From: Calditrichota bacterium
GTDB taxonomy: Bacteria; Calditrichota; Calditrichia; Calditrichales; J004
Assembly: GCA_013112635.1 (NCBI GenBank)
Contig: JABFGF010000001.1
Location: forward strand, 1,054,001 to 1,118,000
Reading direction: 5' to 3'
Length of the DNA stretch: 64,000 bases
A model generated the notes under the pieces. That model ran no database searches. It saw nothing but the letters and a program-made list of their open reading frames with translations, and was not told where the DNA came from. The position numbers and the translations under genes were made by a program. This document shows, piece after piece, positions 6,124-15,185 of this stretch (positions are counted from its first letter, which is position 1; each line of letters begins with the position of its first letter).

Positions 6124-8826
6124 ATGTTTAAATATTTTCTTATAAGTCTTTTTAGCATAACTCTCATTTTAGCTCAAGATTCGAAATTCACCAATCAACA
6201 AATCCAACAAGGATACCATATAAACGGTGACACCACATCATTTATTTTTGATGAAGGCCTTTATGACAGATTTCCACAAGCGGTTACGGTTACTGGTTCT
6301 TTTCGTGGTTGGGATCAGAACATGGATGACGCAGCCTGGAAATTATCCAAAATACCGGGTTCGTCATTATGGATATTAAAAATAATGAACAATGAATTTA
6401 AAACGGTGCCGGTTCATAGTGAATTCAAATTCCGTATTGATGATGGTGAATGGTTATCACCCGCGGAAAGTGCCCCAAATATTAAAAATGGGAATCTCCG
6501 GTTTGCACACTCAATAAAAGTGACACGGGTTAAAGCAGAAGTCTTCGCTGCTAAAGATATTCGTATCCTTTTTGTGGAAAATCCGCCAGCTAAATACATT
6601 TACAACCCTGATAATTACATTTTAGAAACATACTCCGGCGATCGAATCGAAATTGAAAAAGTGTTATACCTCCGCCAAGGTGAATTACAGCTTATCCCAA
6701 AAAAAGAAATAATTATCCGCCATTTTCATAACTTGACCATTCAAAATTTGGAAAAAACAATCCCTGTAAAATATGATGGCTGGTTTCGTAATTTATACTC
6801 ATCCAAAGAACTTGGCGCTAATTACAACTCTAAAAATGACCTCACAACTATCAATCTTTTTGCACCACGTGCCGATCAAATCAAACTTTATTTGTACAAA
6901 AAACCCGCTTCCAAACCTCATCAAACAATAAAAATGAAAAGAGCAGATGATGGCGTTTGGCAAACAAAGTTAAAAGGCAACTACGAAGGCTGGTATTACG
7001 ATTTCACTGCTCATGGACCAGATGAACCCGGCAATCATTTTTATGAAACAAACCCGGTTCATTTTAGTGATCCCTGGGCGCGTGTTTCTGTTGATACCTG
7101 GGGACCAGCGCGGATATGGCCAAAGATGAAGCCCGCTAAACCGTTAAAAAATGGTATTCCAAAGTTAAAAGATGTTATTGCATACGAAGTCCATGTACAG
7201 GATTTCACCAGACTTTTGCCCATTTCCGATTCTCATAAAGGTACATTTAAAGGATTTATTCAATCCGGGCTTACCAATTCTGCAGGTGAGCCAATCGGCT
7301 TTGATCACCTTGTTGACCTGGGGATAAATACAGTTCACTTAATGCCGGTTCAGGAATATCTCCATTATTCCAACGAGGAATGGCAGGAAGCTTTTAAAAA
7401 TGATCCATATATGATTGACCAGGGCGTTAATCTGGAGAATTACCAATGGGGGTATCGAACATCGCATGCCTTTGCGTTGGAAAGTCGCTATAGGGAAAAA
7501 GGGGCAGAATGGGGTTCACAAAATAAAGATTTTCGTGATCTTGTGCAGGCTTTTCATGATAAAGGGATTGCTGTAATTGTGGATTTGGTTTTCAACCATT
7601 CTGCAGAAAAGATGGATGCACGCATGATGTATTTTAACTTTGCTGCTATTGATGTGCCCTACTTTTACCGCACAGATGATAAATTTGATTTTATTGGCGA
7701 GTACGGCACAGAAACAAAAAGTGAAGAGCGTCCCATTATGCAACGCTGGATAATCGAACAGTGCACAGACCTAATCGAGCAATATGGCATTGATGGTTTT
7801 CGCATTGATCTTGCCGGACAAACAGATCAGCAAACATTGCTTGCTTTACGTGAAGCCCTTGGACCGGATAAAATTGTATACGGAGAACCGTGGATCGCAT
7901 CGGCTGATCCTGATTATGAAAATAATCCTGACTGGGATTGGTACAAAGAAGATTCACCAATCACCTTCTTCCAGGATGATAGCCGTAATGCATTTAAAGG
8001 CCCTACTGCAAATCCTACCCAGAAAAATACTGACCGAGGCTACGCGGGTGGTAATGGCCAACGGGAAATTGTAAAAAAAGCCCTTTCCGCAGGATTTGAT
8101 ACTGACAAAACACCACTCTCTGGTATCAACTATCTTGATATACATGATAACTGGGCTTTGGCAGACAGATTTGCAAAAACCAATTGGGATGGCCGATTTG
8201 GTGTTGATGAAGACCAATACAAAATAGCGGCTACTTTACTTTTTACATCTTTAGGACCAATTGTTTTACATGGCGGAAGTGAGTTTATGCGTAGCAAAGC
8301 ATCCGCCCCATTAATAGAGGTTACCAAACAAACAAAAAGCGGCCCAATCTGGATTCATGGTAAACGCGATACATACAATCTTGCACGGGCCAATCAATTT
8401 GAGTGGGAAAACCTGGGCAATAATATCGGTGATAAAGAAGAGATAAAATGCAATTATAAAAATATGAATGAATTCTGGAAAGGCCTAATTGCCCTGCGAA
8501 AAAGTTTATTAGGACGTGTTTTCAGGATAAGTGAAAAGCCGGATTCAAATTATTATAAATGGCTTGAACCGGATAATAAAAAACAGCTGGGCTATTTTGT
8601 AAATGAATCCATTTTGGTTTTAATAAATACAGATAGCCATCACAATTCTTTTAAGGACATTTCATTTCCTCCCGGTATTTGGCGGCTTGTTGGAAATAAC
8701 GACAAAGTAAATCATATAAAAACGATTGATGGGAAAAAGGACTCCATTTTAAAAGGCAATAAAAAGTACACCATACATATAAATGGACATAGTTTAAAAA
8801 TTTGGGTTCGGGATTTTGTAAATTAA
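6124..8826 (+). CDS. Secreted GH13 glucan hydrolase, type I pullulanase-like
   Basis: A 900-residue exported enzyme. Residues 1-18 form a signal peptide ending LILAQ. Residues about 45-140 resemble a glycogen-binding (AMPK/CBM48-like) domain (VTVTGSFRGWDQNMDDAAW), and 240-330 a second early-set/CBM48 domain. The GH13 barrel follows, with all four conserved regions: VDLVFNHS (about 485-493), GFRIDLAG with the nucleophile Asp (about 558-565), GEPW with the acid/base Glu (about 586) and DIHDN (about 672-676). YQWGYRTSHAF resembles the pullulanase YNWGYDP motif. It most likely cleaves alpha-1,6 or mixed alpha-glucan linkages in starch, pullulan or glycogen. It lacks the C-terminal sorting domain seen on other exoproteins here, so it may remain periplasmic. 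The start has an AAGGAAAAGG ribosome site. Confidence 0.87.
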   Translation: MFKYFLISLFSITLILAQDSKFTNQQIQQGYHINGDTTSFIFDEGLYDRFPQAVTVTGSFRGWDQNMDDAAWKLSKIPGSSLWILKIMNNEFKTVPVHSEFKFRIDDGEWLSPAESAPNIKNGNLRFAHSIKVTRVKAEVFAAKDIRILFVENPPAKYIYNPDNYILETYSGDRIEIEKVLYLRQGELQLIPKKEIIIRHFHNLTIQNLEKTIPVKYDGWFRNLYSSKELGANYNSKNDLTTINLFAPRADQIKLYLYKKPASKPHQTIKMKRADDGVWQTKLKGNYEGWYYDFTAHGPDEPGNHFYETNPVHFSDPWARVSVDTWGPARIWPKMKPAKPLKNGIPKLKDVIAYEVHVQDFTRLLPISDSHKGTFKGFIQSGLTNSAGEPIGFDHLVDLGINTVHLMPVQEYLHYSNEEWQEAFKNDPYMIDQGVNLENYQWGYRTSHAFALESRYREKGAEWGSQNKDFRDLVQAFHDKGIAVIVDLVFNHSAEKMDARMMYFNFAAIDVPYFYRTDDKFDFIGEYGTETKSEERPIMQRWIIEQCTDLIEQYGIDGFRIDLAGQTDQQTLLALREALGPDKIVYGEPWIASADPDYENNPDWDWYKEDSPITFFQDDSRNAFKGPTANPTQKNTDRGYAGGNGQREIVKKALSAGFDTDKTPLSGINYLDIHDNWALADRFAKTNWDGRFGVDEDQYKIAATLLFTSLGPIVLHGGSEFMRSKASAPLIEVTKQTKSGPIWIHGKRDTYNLARANQFEWENLGNNIGDKEEIKCNYKNMNEFWKGLIALRKSLLGRVFRISEKPDSNYYKWLEPDNKKQLGYFVNESILVLINTDSHHNSFKDISFPPGIWRLVGNNDKVNHIKTIDGKKDSILKGNKKYTIHINGHSLKIWVRDFVN

Positions 8827-8897
8827 CTAAAACCCTTTTAAAAAATGAGATGCTTCGACTGGCTCGCTATGACAATCTTTAGGATTTTGTAAATTAA
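8811..8897 (+). repeat. Short direct repeat spanning the GH13 stop codon
   Basis: The 16 bases GGATTTTGTAAATTAA occur at 8811-8826, including the GH13 stop, and again at 8882-8897. Between them lies a segment with the word GCTTCGACTGGCTCGCTATG. This looks like a duplication made when a short element was inserted just after the gene, and the reading frame was left intact. Confidence 0.45.
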
Positions 8898-9020
8898 ATA
8901 ATTTATTGAATAACTGAATTAATGAAGTAATGAAGTAATGAATTAAGCCATTCAAACTCGCCATCAATTCAAGTCCTTATTTCAGCATTTCACTAATTCA
9001 CTTTTCAGGAGTAATTTTTA

Positions 9021-9386
9021 ATGAAATTAATGTTAATATCCGGTGCTCTATTTGCTTTGCTTAGTGTAGCCTTTGGTGCATTTGGCGCTCATGGATTAAA
9101 AAATATTTTAGATGATTATGGTAAAGAAATCTGGCAAAAAGCATTTTTATATCAAATGTTTCATGCACTGGCATTGTTACTGACAGGTATTCTGCAAAAT
9201 CTATTTAAAGAAATTAATTTTACAGTTGCCGGTTATGCTTTTATACTGGGGATTCTCTTTTTTAGCGGAAGTTTATATATTTTGGCTTTAACAAATATCA
9301 AAACTTTAGGTGCAGTTACACCGCTTGGCGGACTGGCATTTTTATTTGGATGGGGCTGGATGATTTACGGTTTTACTAAAGTTTAA
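9021..9386 (+). CDS. DUF423 family membrane protein
   Basis: A 121-residue protein with four hydrophobic segments and the family pattern FGAFGAHGLK (residues 19-28), FLYQMFHALALL and the C-terminal TPLGGLAFLFGW. It matches DUF423 (YgdD/TMEM256), small inner-membrane proteins of unknown function found across bacteria. The ribosome site CAGGAG lies 10 bases upstream of ATG. It is transcribed alone and ends at a strong hairpin (9412-9450). Confidence 0.88.
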   Translation: MKLMLISGALFALLSVAFGAFGAHGLKNILDDYGKEIWQKAFLYQMFHALALLLTGILQNLFKEINFTVAGYAFILGILFFSGSLYILALTNIKTLGAVTPLGGLAFLFGWGWMIYGFTKV

Positions 9387-9411
9387 TAAAACGTTTCCCT
9401 TTCCAAAATAA

Positions 9412-9452
9412 AAAACATTGATCCTGAACTGGTTTCAGGATCAATGTTTTTA
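9412..9452 (+). terminator. Strong hairpin terminator after the DUF423 gene
   Basis: A perfect 17-base stem, arms at 9412-9428 and 9434-9450, with a five-base loop and a T-rich right arm. It lies 26 bases past the DUF423 stop and should end plus-strand transcription. Confidence 0.85.
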
Positions 9453-9522
9453 ACATAATGGGATGCCGATACATATTTGGTTTACAATCCCGATTTTTCG
9501 GGGCACGACCTTTTCTTTAAAA

Positions 9523-9550
9523 CGATTCCATCCCGCAAAGGATGGAATCG
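9523..9550 (-). terminator. Hairpin terminator after the dipeptidase gene
   Basis: CGATTCCATCC (9523-9533) and GGATGGAATCG (9540-9550) pair perfectly around a six-base loop. On the minus strand the stem comes 10 bases after the dipeptidase stop and is followed by TTTTAAAG, fitting an intrinsic terminator. Confidence 0.75.
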
Positions 9551-9559
9551 ATAAAACTT

Positions 9560-11011
9560 CTATAGCGCTTTTAAAACATCCAATAAATATTCCCAAACAT
9601 TATTTACAGAATCAATTTTAACTCTTTCATCCGGGGAGTGCGCTCCTAAAATGTCCGGACCTAATGAGATCATATCCATTCCCGGAAATTGCTCTCCAAT
9701 AATACCACATTCTAATCCGGCATGAACAGCTTTTATTTCTGCTTCTTCACCATATTTTTTGCTGTATACTTCTTTGCAGGCTTTTAAAAGTGGTGAATCA
9801 GGATTTGGCTGCCACGCAGGATATCCACCACCTTGTTCAACATCAAAACCGGCTAGCTCGGCAGAAGCTTTAACTTTGTCGGCAATATCAAGGATGGATG
9901 ATGCAACAGATGAGCGTTGGCTTGTCAATAAATAAAGTTCATTCTCGCGTGTTTCCACAACCGCCATATTTGTTGATGTTTCAACAAGACCTTCAACAGC
10001 CTGGCTCATTGCCTCAACGCCGTGGGGAATTGAATAAAGAAATGAAATAATTGTTTTGCTCAAATCATCACTAAAAACTTTATCAGCAGCACCAACTTCT
10101 TCTATTGCAAAAGAAATATCTTTTTCAACAGCGCTGAACTCATCACTAAAAACAGGCGAAAAGTGTGCGGCCAATTTTTCTAATTCCGCATGAGCGGCTG
10201 AATCAAGAACTAAAGTAACTTCAGCTTCGCGCGGGATTGCATTATGCGCAGTACCACCATTTATTGAAGCAACTGAAAACTTCTGAGTTTGTCCAAGTTT
10301 ATAAATTACGCGTGTTAGTAATTTTATGGCATTTCCAAACTGGTCAACAATATTTAAACCAGAGTGCCCCCCACGTAAACCTTTTATTTTTACAGAATAT
10401 GTTTTCTGTCCGGACGGAGCATTCTGCCAATCAATTTTACGGGTCATAATTGTGTGTTTACCACCTGCGCAACCAATATAAAGTGCGCCCTCTTCTTCGG
10501 TATCCAGGTTAAGCATAATTTTGCCGTCAAGAAATCCAGGCTCAAGTCCCATTGCACCTGTCATTCCTGTTTCCTCATCAATTGTGCACAAAACTTCCAA
10601 TGGTGGATGTGCCAATGAATCATCTTCTAAAAGTGCCAACCCCATACAAACACCAATGGCATTATCTGCACCAAGTGTTGTACCGTCTGCTCTTACCCAG
10701 CCATCGTCAATTAGCATTTTAATTGGATCTTTGGTGAAATCGTGAACTGTGCCTTTATTTTTTTCGCAAACCATATCCACATGGCCCTGTAGAATTACAG
10801 TCGGGCTATTTTCCATTCCTGCTGAAGCAGCTTTTTTTACAACAATATTTCCAACTGCATCTTCCTTATATTCAAGATTCAATCTATCAGCAACACCCTT
10901 TACATATGCTCGGGCACCTTCTTCATTTTTAGAACAACGTGGAATTTGATTGATATTATAGAAATGTTCCCAAACCAGGGCTGGCTTGAGTCCATCAAAT
11001 ACATTGGACAT
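9560..11011 (-). CDS. pepD: Aminoacyl-histidine dipeptidase (M20 family)
   Basis: A 483-residue cytoplasmic zinc peptidase of the M20C/PepD group. Metal-site motifs are visible in order: QGHVDMVCE (about residue 75), GADNAIG (about 120), DEETGMTGA with the general-base Glu (about 148), and a C-terminal AVHAGLECGII. The lid domain in the middle carries KGLRGGHSG, as usual for the family. It hydrolyses X-His dipeptides such as carnosine and a range of other short peptides, recycling amino acids. The length matches E. coli PepD (485). AAGGAG lies a few bases upstream of ATG, and a terminator hairpin follows at 9523-9550. A single-gene unit. Confidence 0.92.
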   Translation of the reverse strand: MSNVFDGLKPALVWEHFYNINQIPRCSKNEEGARAYVKGVADRLNLEYKEDAVGNIVVKKAASAGMENSPTVILQGHVDMVCEKNKGTVHDFTKDPIKMLIDDGWVRADGTTLGADNAIGVCMGLALLEDDSLAHPPLEVLCTIDEETGMTGAMGLEPGFLDGKIMLNLDTEEEGALYIGCAGGKHTIMTRKIDWQNAPSGQKTYSVKIKGLRGGHSGLNIVDQFGNAIKLLTRVIYKLGQTQKFSVASINGGTAHNAIPREAEVTLVLDSAAHAELEKLAAHFSPVFSDEFSAVEKDISFAIEEVGAADKVFSDDLSKTIISFLYSIPHGVEAMSQAVEGLVETSTNMAVVETRENELYLLTSQRSSVASSILDIADKVKASAELAGFDVEQGGGYPAWQPNPDSPLLKACKEVYSKKYGEEAEIKAVHAGLECGIIGEQFPGMDMISLGPDILGAHSPDERVKIDSVNNVWEYLLDVLKAL

Positions 11012-11166
11012 ATTTACTCCTTAATATTTTAAATTTTGGTCAACAAACCATTTTGGTGAAATCAACATACAAAGATAAGGAAATAAAAGTTCAATTTAAA
11101 GCAAAAGAATAGGTTCTTTAAGGATTAATAATTTGTATGCAAAAGGAAAGAAACAAACAATAATTT

Positions 11167-12009
11167 TTACTTTGAGAATATCCATTTTAGTCCCTGGCGA
11201 AAAGCTTCGGGGGCAGCAGAAAAATGGCTGTGACCATTTAATGTTGCGGTTTTTAAAAACCATGGAGACTTTGATTGTTTCTCCCAATGCTTCATCCATT
11301 TTAAGGCTGGTTCGCGAAATCGCTGGTCATCATTTTCTCCACTTGAAACAAATAACTTTGTCTGTTTATCTGCTTTTTGAATACCAGGATTTTTTATGAA
11401 AAAATCCAAGTTGCGGTGTAAAGCTGGATTACTTGCAATGTGGCCCCAAAACAAATCAGGAGATGTTAAAGCGGTATAAAGCACAAATTGTCCGCCGATC
11501 GATTGTCCAAAAATAAGACGCTTTTTACTATCAGATGAATATTGCTTTTCAATAAGTGAAAATATTTCATTTACTAAAACTTTTTGAAAATTAGCTGCTC
11601 CACCCCAAAAATCTCGATCAGCGGCTTTTGCGGTAAAGTCACGGCTTCGCATATTTCCTTTTTGCCAGTCTGACGTTCCATAAGAAATACCGACAACAAT
11701 CATTTCCGGAATTTCTTCCGCAAGTCTTAAATATCGGTAATAGCCACCCAATATCGGAAAAGTAATACCGCCATCAAGTAAATAGATAGTAGGATATTTT
11801 TTACCTGACTCATAGTTTTCCGGTAAACGCACATAAAGATGATACGTCTGATCGATTGTTTGCGAATTCAATTGGTAATAATGTGTTTCTCCCAAACCTT
11901 GTAGTTTGTTAAAGCCGGGTTCTTCCGCAAACACAGAAAACTGAAAGAAGCTAAACAGAATAATGAGTTGTACAGTTTTTATGAATGAATCATTTTGTTT
12001 CGTTTTCAT
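11167..12009 (-). CDS. Secreted esterase, alpha/beta hydrolase (Fes/esterase D-like)
   Basis: A 280-residue protein with a signal peptide (to about residue 29, FSVFAEE). It has the putative-esterase fold: YPTIYLLDGG early, a GQSIGGQF nucleophile elbow (G-x-S-x-G) near residue 168, an acid loop around SSGENDD, and a C-terminal GHSHFSAAP supplying the His. This matches PF00756 serine esterases, including feruloyl, enterobactin and S-formylglutathione esterases; the true substrate is unknown. Being exported, it probably acts in the periplasm or outside. A GGAGAATATC ribosome site precedes the ATG. It follows the aldo/keto reductase gene by 13 bases, suggesting co-transcription. Confidence 0.82.
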   Translation of the reverse strand: MKTKQNDSFIKTVQLIILFSFFQFSVFAEEPGFNKLQGLGETHYYQLNSQTIDQTYHLYVRLPENYESGKKYPTIYLLDGGITFPILGGYYRYLRLAEEIPEMIVVGISYGTSDWQKGNMRSRDFTAKAADRDFWGGAANFQKVLVNEIFSLIEKQYSSDSKKRLIFGQSIGGQFVLYTALTSPDLFWGHIASNPALHRNLDFFIKNPGIQKADKQTKLFVSSGENDDQRFREPALKWMKHWEKQSKSPWFLKTATLNGHSHFSAAPEAFRQGLKWIFSK

Positions 12010-12022
12010 GATATTCTCCAGA

Positions 12023-12982
12023 TTAAACCAATGAATCTAAAATGTTTTGCGGAATGGGGCCCAAATCCGAAGCAGAACTGTTTTCCTCAACTTGTCTGGA
12101 GGTTTTTGCACCCGGAATTGCTGTTTGACAAGCTGGATGAGATATACAGAATCTCAGGCTTACTTGTGCTTTGCTTTGCTCTTTGAAATGGTCATACAAA
12201 GGCTCAAGCCGTTCCAATTCATTCAGATATTGTCTTAGCTTTTCTGCTGATAAATTCATACTTCGATGATCATCTTCACCAAATGTAGATTTCGCATCAA
12301 ATTTCCCGGTTAAAAATCCAAACAAAAGAGGAATACGCACAATAACCCCAATTCCATATTTTAGAGCTTTTGGAAAAAGCACCTTTTCAGCTTCCCTCTC
12401 TAAAAGATTATAACGCACCTGTAAACAATCCAAAATATCATTGTGGGCATCCAGCAAATGCGCCTGCTCTGTTTCTTTAAAAGATTGAATGCTTAAGCCG
12501 GCGTGTTTGATTTTCCCATCTTTTTTTAATTGTTCCAGCGCTTGCCAGGGCTCATCTCTTTCCAGCTTTTTCAAATCCGGGCTATGTAGTTGTAGAATAT
12601 CCAGAGTTTCCAAATTAAGGCGTTTTAAGCTTTTCTCTGCTGCAGAGATTAGATAATTTTTTGTATAAGTTTGCTTTATTGCTCCATAACCTTCATCATC
12701 ATCAGACGATGCATTATAAAAATCATTACCCGCTTTAGTGGCAATTATGATGTTTTTTTTACCACGTTCGCTAATCACCTTTGCAATCAATTCTTCAGAA
12801 TGTCCAAAGCCATATACATCTGCTGTATCGATCAGGGTCACTCTCTTATCAATCGCTTCATTCAGGGCATTTATAGAAACTGTATCATCCGTCTTCCCCC
12901 AATTCATCCCGCCAATAGCCCATGCTCCAAATCCCATTGTCGAAACTTCAGGACCATTTTTCCCAAGATTTTTGTATTTCAT
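12023..12982 (-). CDS. Aldo/keto reductase
   Basis: A 319-residue cytoplasmic NADPH-dependent oxidoreductase with a TIM barrel. Catalytic tetrad positions can be seen: DTADVYGFG (Asp and Tyr, about residues 51-59), IIATKAG (Lys, about 82) and LQLHSPD (His, about 130). The C-terminal PGAKTSRQVEENSSA is the cofactor-binding loop of this family. It resembles the Mg-dependent/YajO-like group that reduces aldehydes or sugars; the substrate is unknown. The stop is 13 bases before the esterase ATG, so the two probably form one operon. Confidence 0.9.
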   Translation of the reverse strand: MKYKNLGKNGPEVSTMGFGAWAIGGMNWGKTDDTVSINALNEAIDKRVTLIDTADVYGFGHSEELIAKVISERGKKNIIIATKAGNDFYNASSDDDEGYGAIKQTYTKNYLISAAEKSLKRLNLETLDILQLHSPDLKKLERDEPWQALEQLKKDGKIKHAGLSIQSFKETEQAHLLDAHNDILDCLQVRYNLLEREAEKVLFPKALKYGIGVIVRIPLLFGFLTGKFDAKSTFGEDDHRSMNLSAEKLRQYLNELERLEPLYDHFKEQSKAQVSLRFCISHPACQTAIPGAKTSRQVEENSSASDLGPIPQNILDSLV

Positions 12983-13070
12983 ATATAAAACCTTTCTATT
13001 ACGTTAAACGGTGCAAATTAAGAATTTTTAGAAAAATATCCATTACACTTTCCGGGTTACTTAGCAGGAG

Positions 13071-13568
13071 TTATTCATAATAATTAGTTGTAAAAATTCG
13101 ATAGACATTGCCCTTATTATCTTTGCCAACACCGGATGCTGTTCCCTTATCAAATGAAAAAGTATAAAACACAACATCAATCACCGTTCCGTTATCACCA
13201 ATTAAAATCATAGTCCCGACCGGTTTAGCATTTGATTCCTCTCCAAACCCATATAATGATGAAAATTTTTCTTTTGACCTTTTCTCGTTATCAGCCAAGA
13301 ATTGACCTTCGCTTGCAAACGGCCCGATTAGATCTTTTTTTGCATTCCTTGTAAAATTGCTTTGAAATAAATATTCACCTTCAAAATTTTCTCCATTATC
13401 GGTTGAGAAAGATATTTCACCCTGTCTCTGCATTGCATTATTAAAGTCAATTTTAATTTTTTCACTGCCATTTAAATTATAAATCCGCATGGATGAGGTG
13501 ATGTGGTAACATTGCAAAAAAGTTATCAAAAGGAAAAAACTTAGGACTAATTTTATTGCGCGTATCAT
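13071..13568 (-). CDS. Hypothetical lipoprotein
   Basis: A 165-residue protein with an N-terminal signal (IKLVLSFFLLITFLQC) whose LITFLQC ending fits a lipobox, so it is probably lipid-anchored. The remainder is predicted mostly beta strand, with GTMILIGDNGTVIDVVFYTF and a conserved-looking C-terminal NVYRIFTTNYYE. I recognise no domain. The ribosome site AGGAGTATT before the ATG is good. It stands alone between the reductase/esterase pair and the MATE-like gene. Confidence 0.65.
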   Translation of the reverse strand: MIRAIKLVLSFFLLITFLQCYHITSSMRIYNLNGSEKIKIDFNNAMQRQGEISFSTDNGENFEGEYLFQSNFTRNAKKDLIGPFASEGQFLADNEKRSKEKFSSLYGFGEESNAKPVGTMILIGDNGTVIDVVFYTFSFDKGTASGVGKDNKGNVYRIFTTNYYE

Positions 13569-13708
13569 AATACTCCTAAAATATTGAAGTTTATTTTTAT
13601 CTTGGAAATAGTTTTATATTCTGGTAAAAAAAAAAATGAGTTCGTAACTTTTCAAAAAATAACGCATTAAACGTTAGATTTCAATCATAACATTATTAGT
13701 CATGATCT

Positions 13709-15013
13709 TTAATTCGTGTGTTTTTTATTTTCAAAAAACAAATAGCTGTTAGAAGTAATTCTTCCAAGAACCAATGCAATAGCTGCAGCTGTAACACCAA
13801 TCATATCAAAAAGAGAAATCAGTGTAAATAAGGCCATTACGATAACAACAACTTCTGCTGCAGTTGCTTTACTAATTGGGGCTGTATTTTTGTAGGCCAC
13901 TTGTATGGCTCTCTGGAAAGAAATCAAAACCGACAGTGCCGGGATGACTATCAAAATTTGTGTTGGCAAAATAGCAATTTCTGCAAGAAGTTTTGAAAGA
14001 CCGGAGACAGAAATAAACCAAATATCGGCCAGAGATGTAAAGGCAATTACTCCCAAAACCAGGATATTAAAAAACGCTAATTTTGTTGCGAATTTTTTTA
14101 ATGGCCTGTAACCTTTTTTATCCTCTCCGATTAAAGCGATGCCCACTTCCTGGTATGAAAGCCCTATGCTGCGGAAAATAAACACCAACGAATTTATAAC
14201 CGGCAGAACAGCCAACGACTCCAGGGACATTTTGCTATGGCCAACTAAAAAAGTAATCAATGGATGTGCACCTAAACCAATAAATGTTGCGAGTGCCAAT
14301 GGAAAATAAAAATTAAATATTTTTTTATAACTCAGATTATCGTTACTGGTTTTATCAAAAGATTGACTTTTTAGTTTTTTCAAAATGCTTCTACACATTA
14401 AGTGTGAAGCAATCATTTCTGCAACTACGCCGGCAGATAATGAAATAGCCCCGATATACGCGCCCGAAATTGTAACAAACTTGAATAATCCATAGGCTGC
14501 TCCGGCCATTACTAAAAGCCGGATGATTGTTCCATAACTGACTAATTTTGTTTTGTTATTGGCAATAAGAATTCCTTGCAAAAAACGGCGATAAGCAATT
14601 GCTCCGGGCCATGGTATTAAAAATAACAAGCTATATCGTGTTAGCTCGCCTACATTTACAGGAAGGTTTATTAAAGTTCCGGTAATGAAATTAAAAATCT
14701 GCGGTATTAATCCAATCGCCAAAATAACTGTAACAAATATTATTAATAAATTATTAAAATTTCGAAGCTTAAAATAGGATTGACTGTTTTTCACTAAAGA
14801 TGTTGAAGCGGCCATCATCATGATTACAGGTGCTTCAGACAGAAGCGCGAAGGAATAAGCAACGCCATATGCAGCCAGATTAAATTTAGCTTCCGGAAGG
14901 CGGGCAATAATTGCTGCCAGAAACGGTCCCTCAAAAGCCATCATTAACCAGGTTAGAGCTAAGGGGTACCAAAATTTAAATATTTTTTTTTGACTTAATT
15001 CTGCAAAATTCAT
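13709..15013 (-). CDS. MATE/ANKH-like multidrug or pyrophosphate transporter
   Basis: A 434-residue integral membrane protein with about twelve hydrophobic segments in two related halves, as in the MATE/MVF superfamily. The YRRFLQGILIANNKT and TIIRLLVMAGAAYG stretches resemble bacterial relatives of the eukaryotic ANKH (progressive ankylosis) protein more than typical NorM proteins. It is expected to move a solute out of the cell using an ion gradient. The substrate cannot be read from sequence. It has no clear partner genes and no obvious Shine-Dalgarno site. Confidence 0.72.
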   Translation of the reverse strand: MNFAELSQKKIFKFWYPLALTWLMMAFEGPFLAAIIARLPEAKFNLAAYGVAYSFALLSEAPVIMMMAASTSLVKNSQSYFKLRNFNNLLIIFVTVILAIGLIPQIFNFITGTLINLPVNVGELTRYSLLFLIPWPGAIAYRRFLQGILIANNKTKLVSYGTIIRLLVMAGAAYGLFKFVTISGAYIGAISLSAGVVAEMIASHLMCRSILKKLKSQSFDKTSNDNLSYKKIFNFYFPLALATFIGLGAHPLITFLVGHSKMSLESLAVLPVINSLVFIFRSIGLSYQEVGIALIGEDKKGYRPLKKFATKLAFFNILVLGVIAFTSLADIWFISVSGLSKLLAEIAILPTQILIVIPALSVLISFQRAIQVAYKNTAPISKATAAEVVVIVMALFTLISLFDMIGVTAAAIALVLGRITSNSYLFFENKKHTN

Positions 15014-15125
15014 GAGTAGCTGTTTTTATTGACCAGCTATTAAGTTAAGAAACAATTACAAGATATACAGATTGTTTTTCAATTGGGATAGGTGCTTAAG
15101 TTATTTGCGGTATTAACAAAAGAAA

Positions 15126-15166
15126 AACCCGGAATGAGTAAAAACACAAATAATTCACACCGGGTT
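15126..15166 (-). terminator. Probable terminator after the giant CotH exoprotein gene
   Basis: AACCCGG (15126-15132) and CCGGGTT (15160-15166) pair across a 27-base loop. On the minus strand the stem comes about 20 bases past the stop and is followed by TTTCTTTT. The stem is short, so confidence is moderate. Confidence 0.5.
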
Positions 15167-15185
15167 ATAGTTATTAAACTTATTT

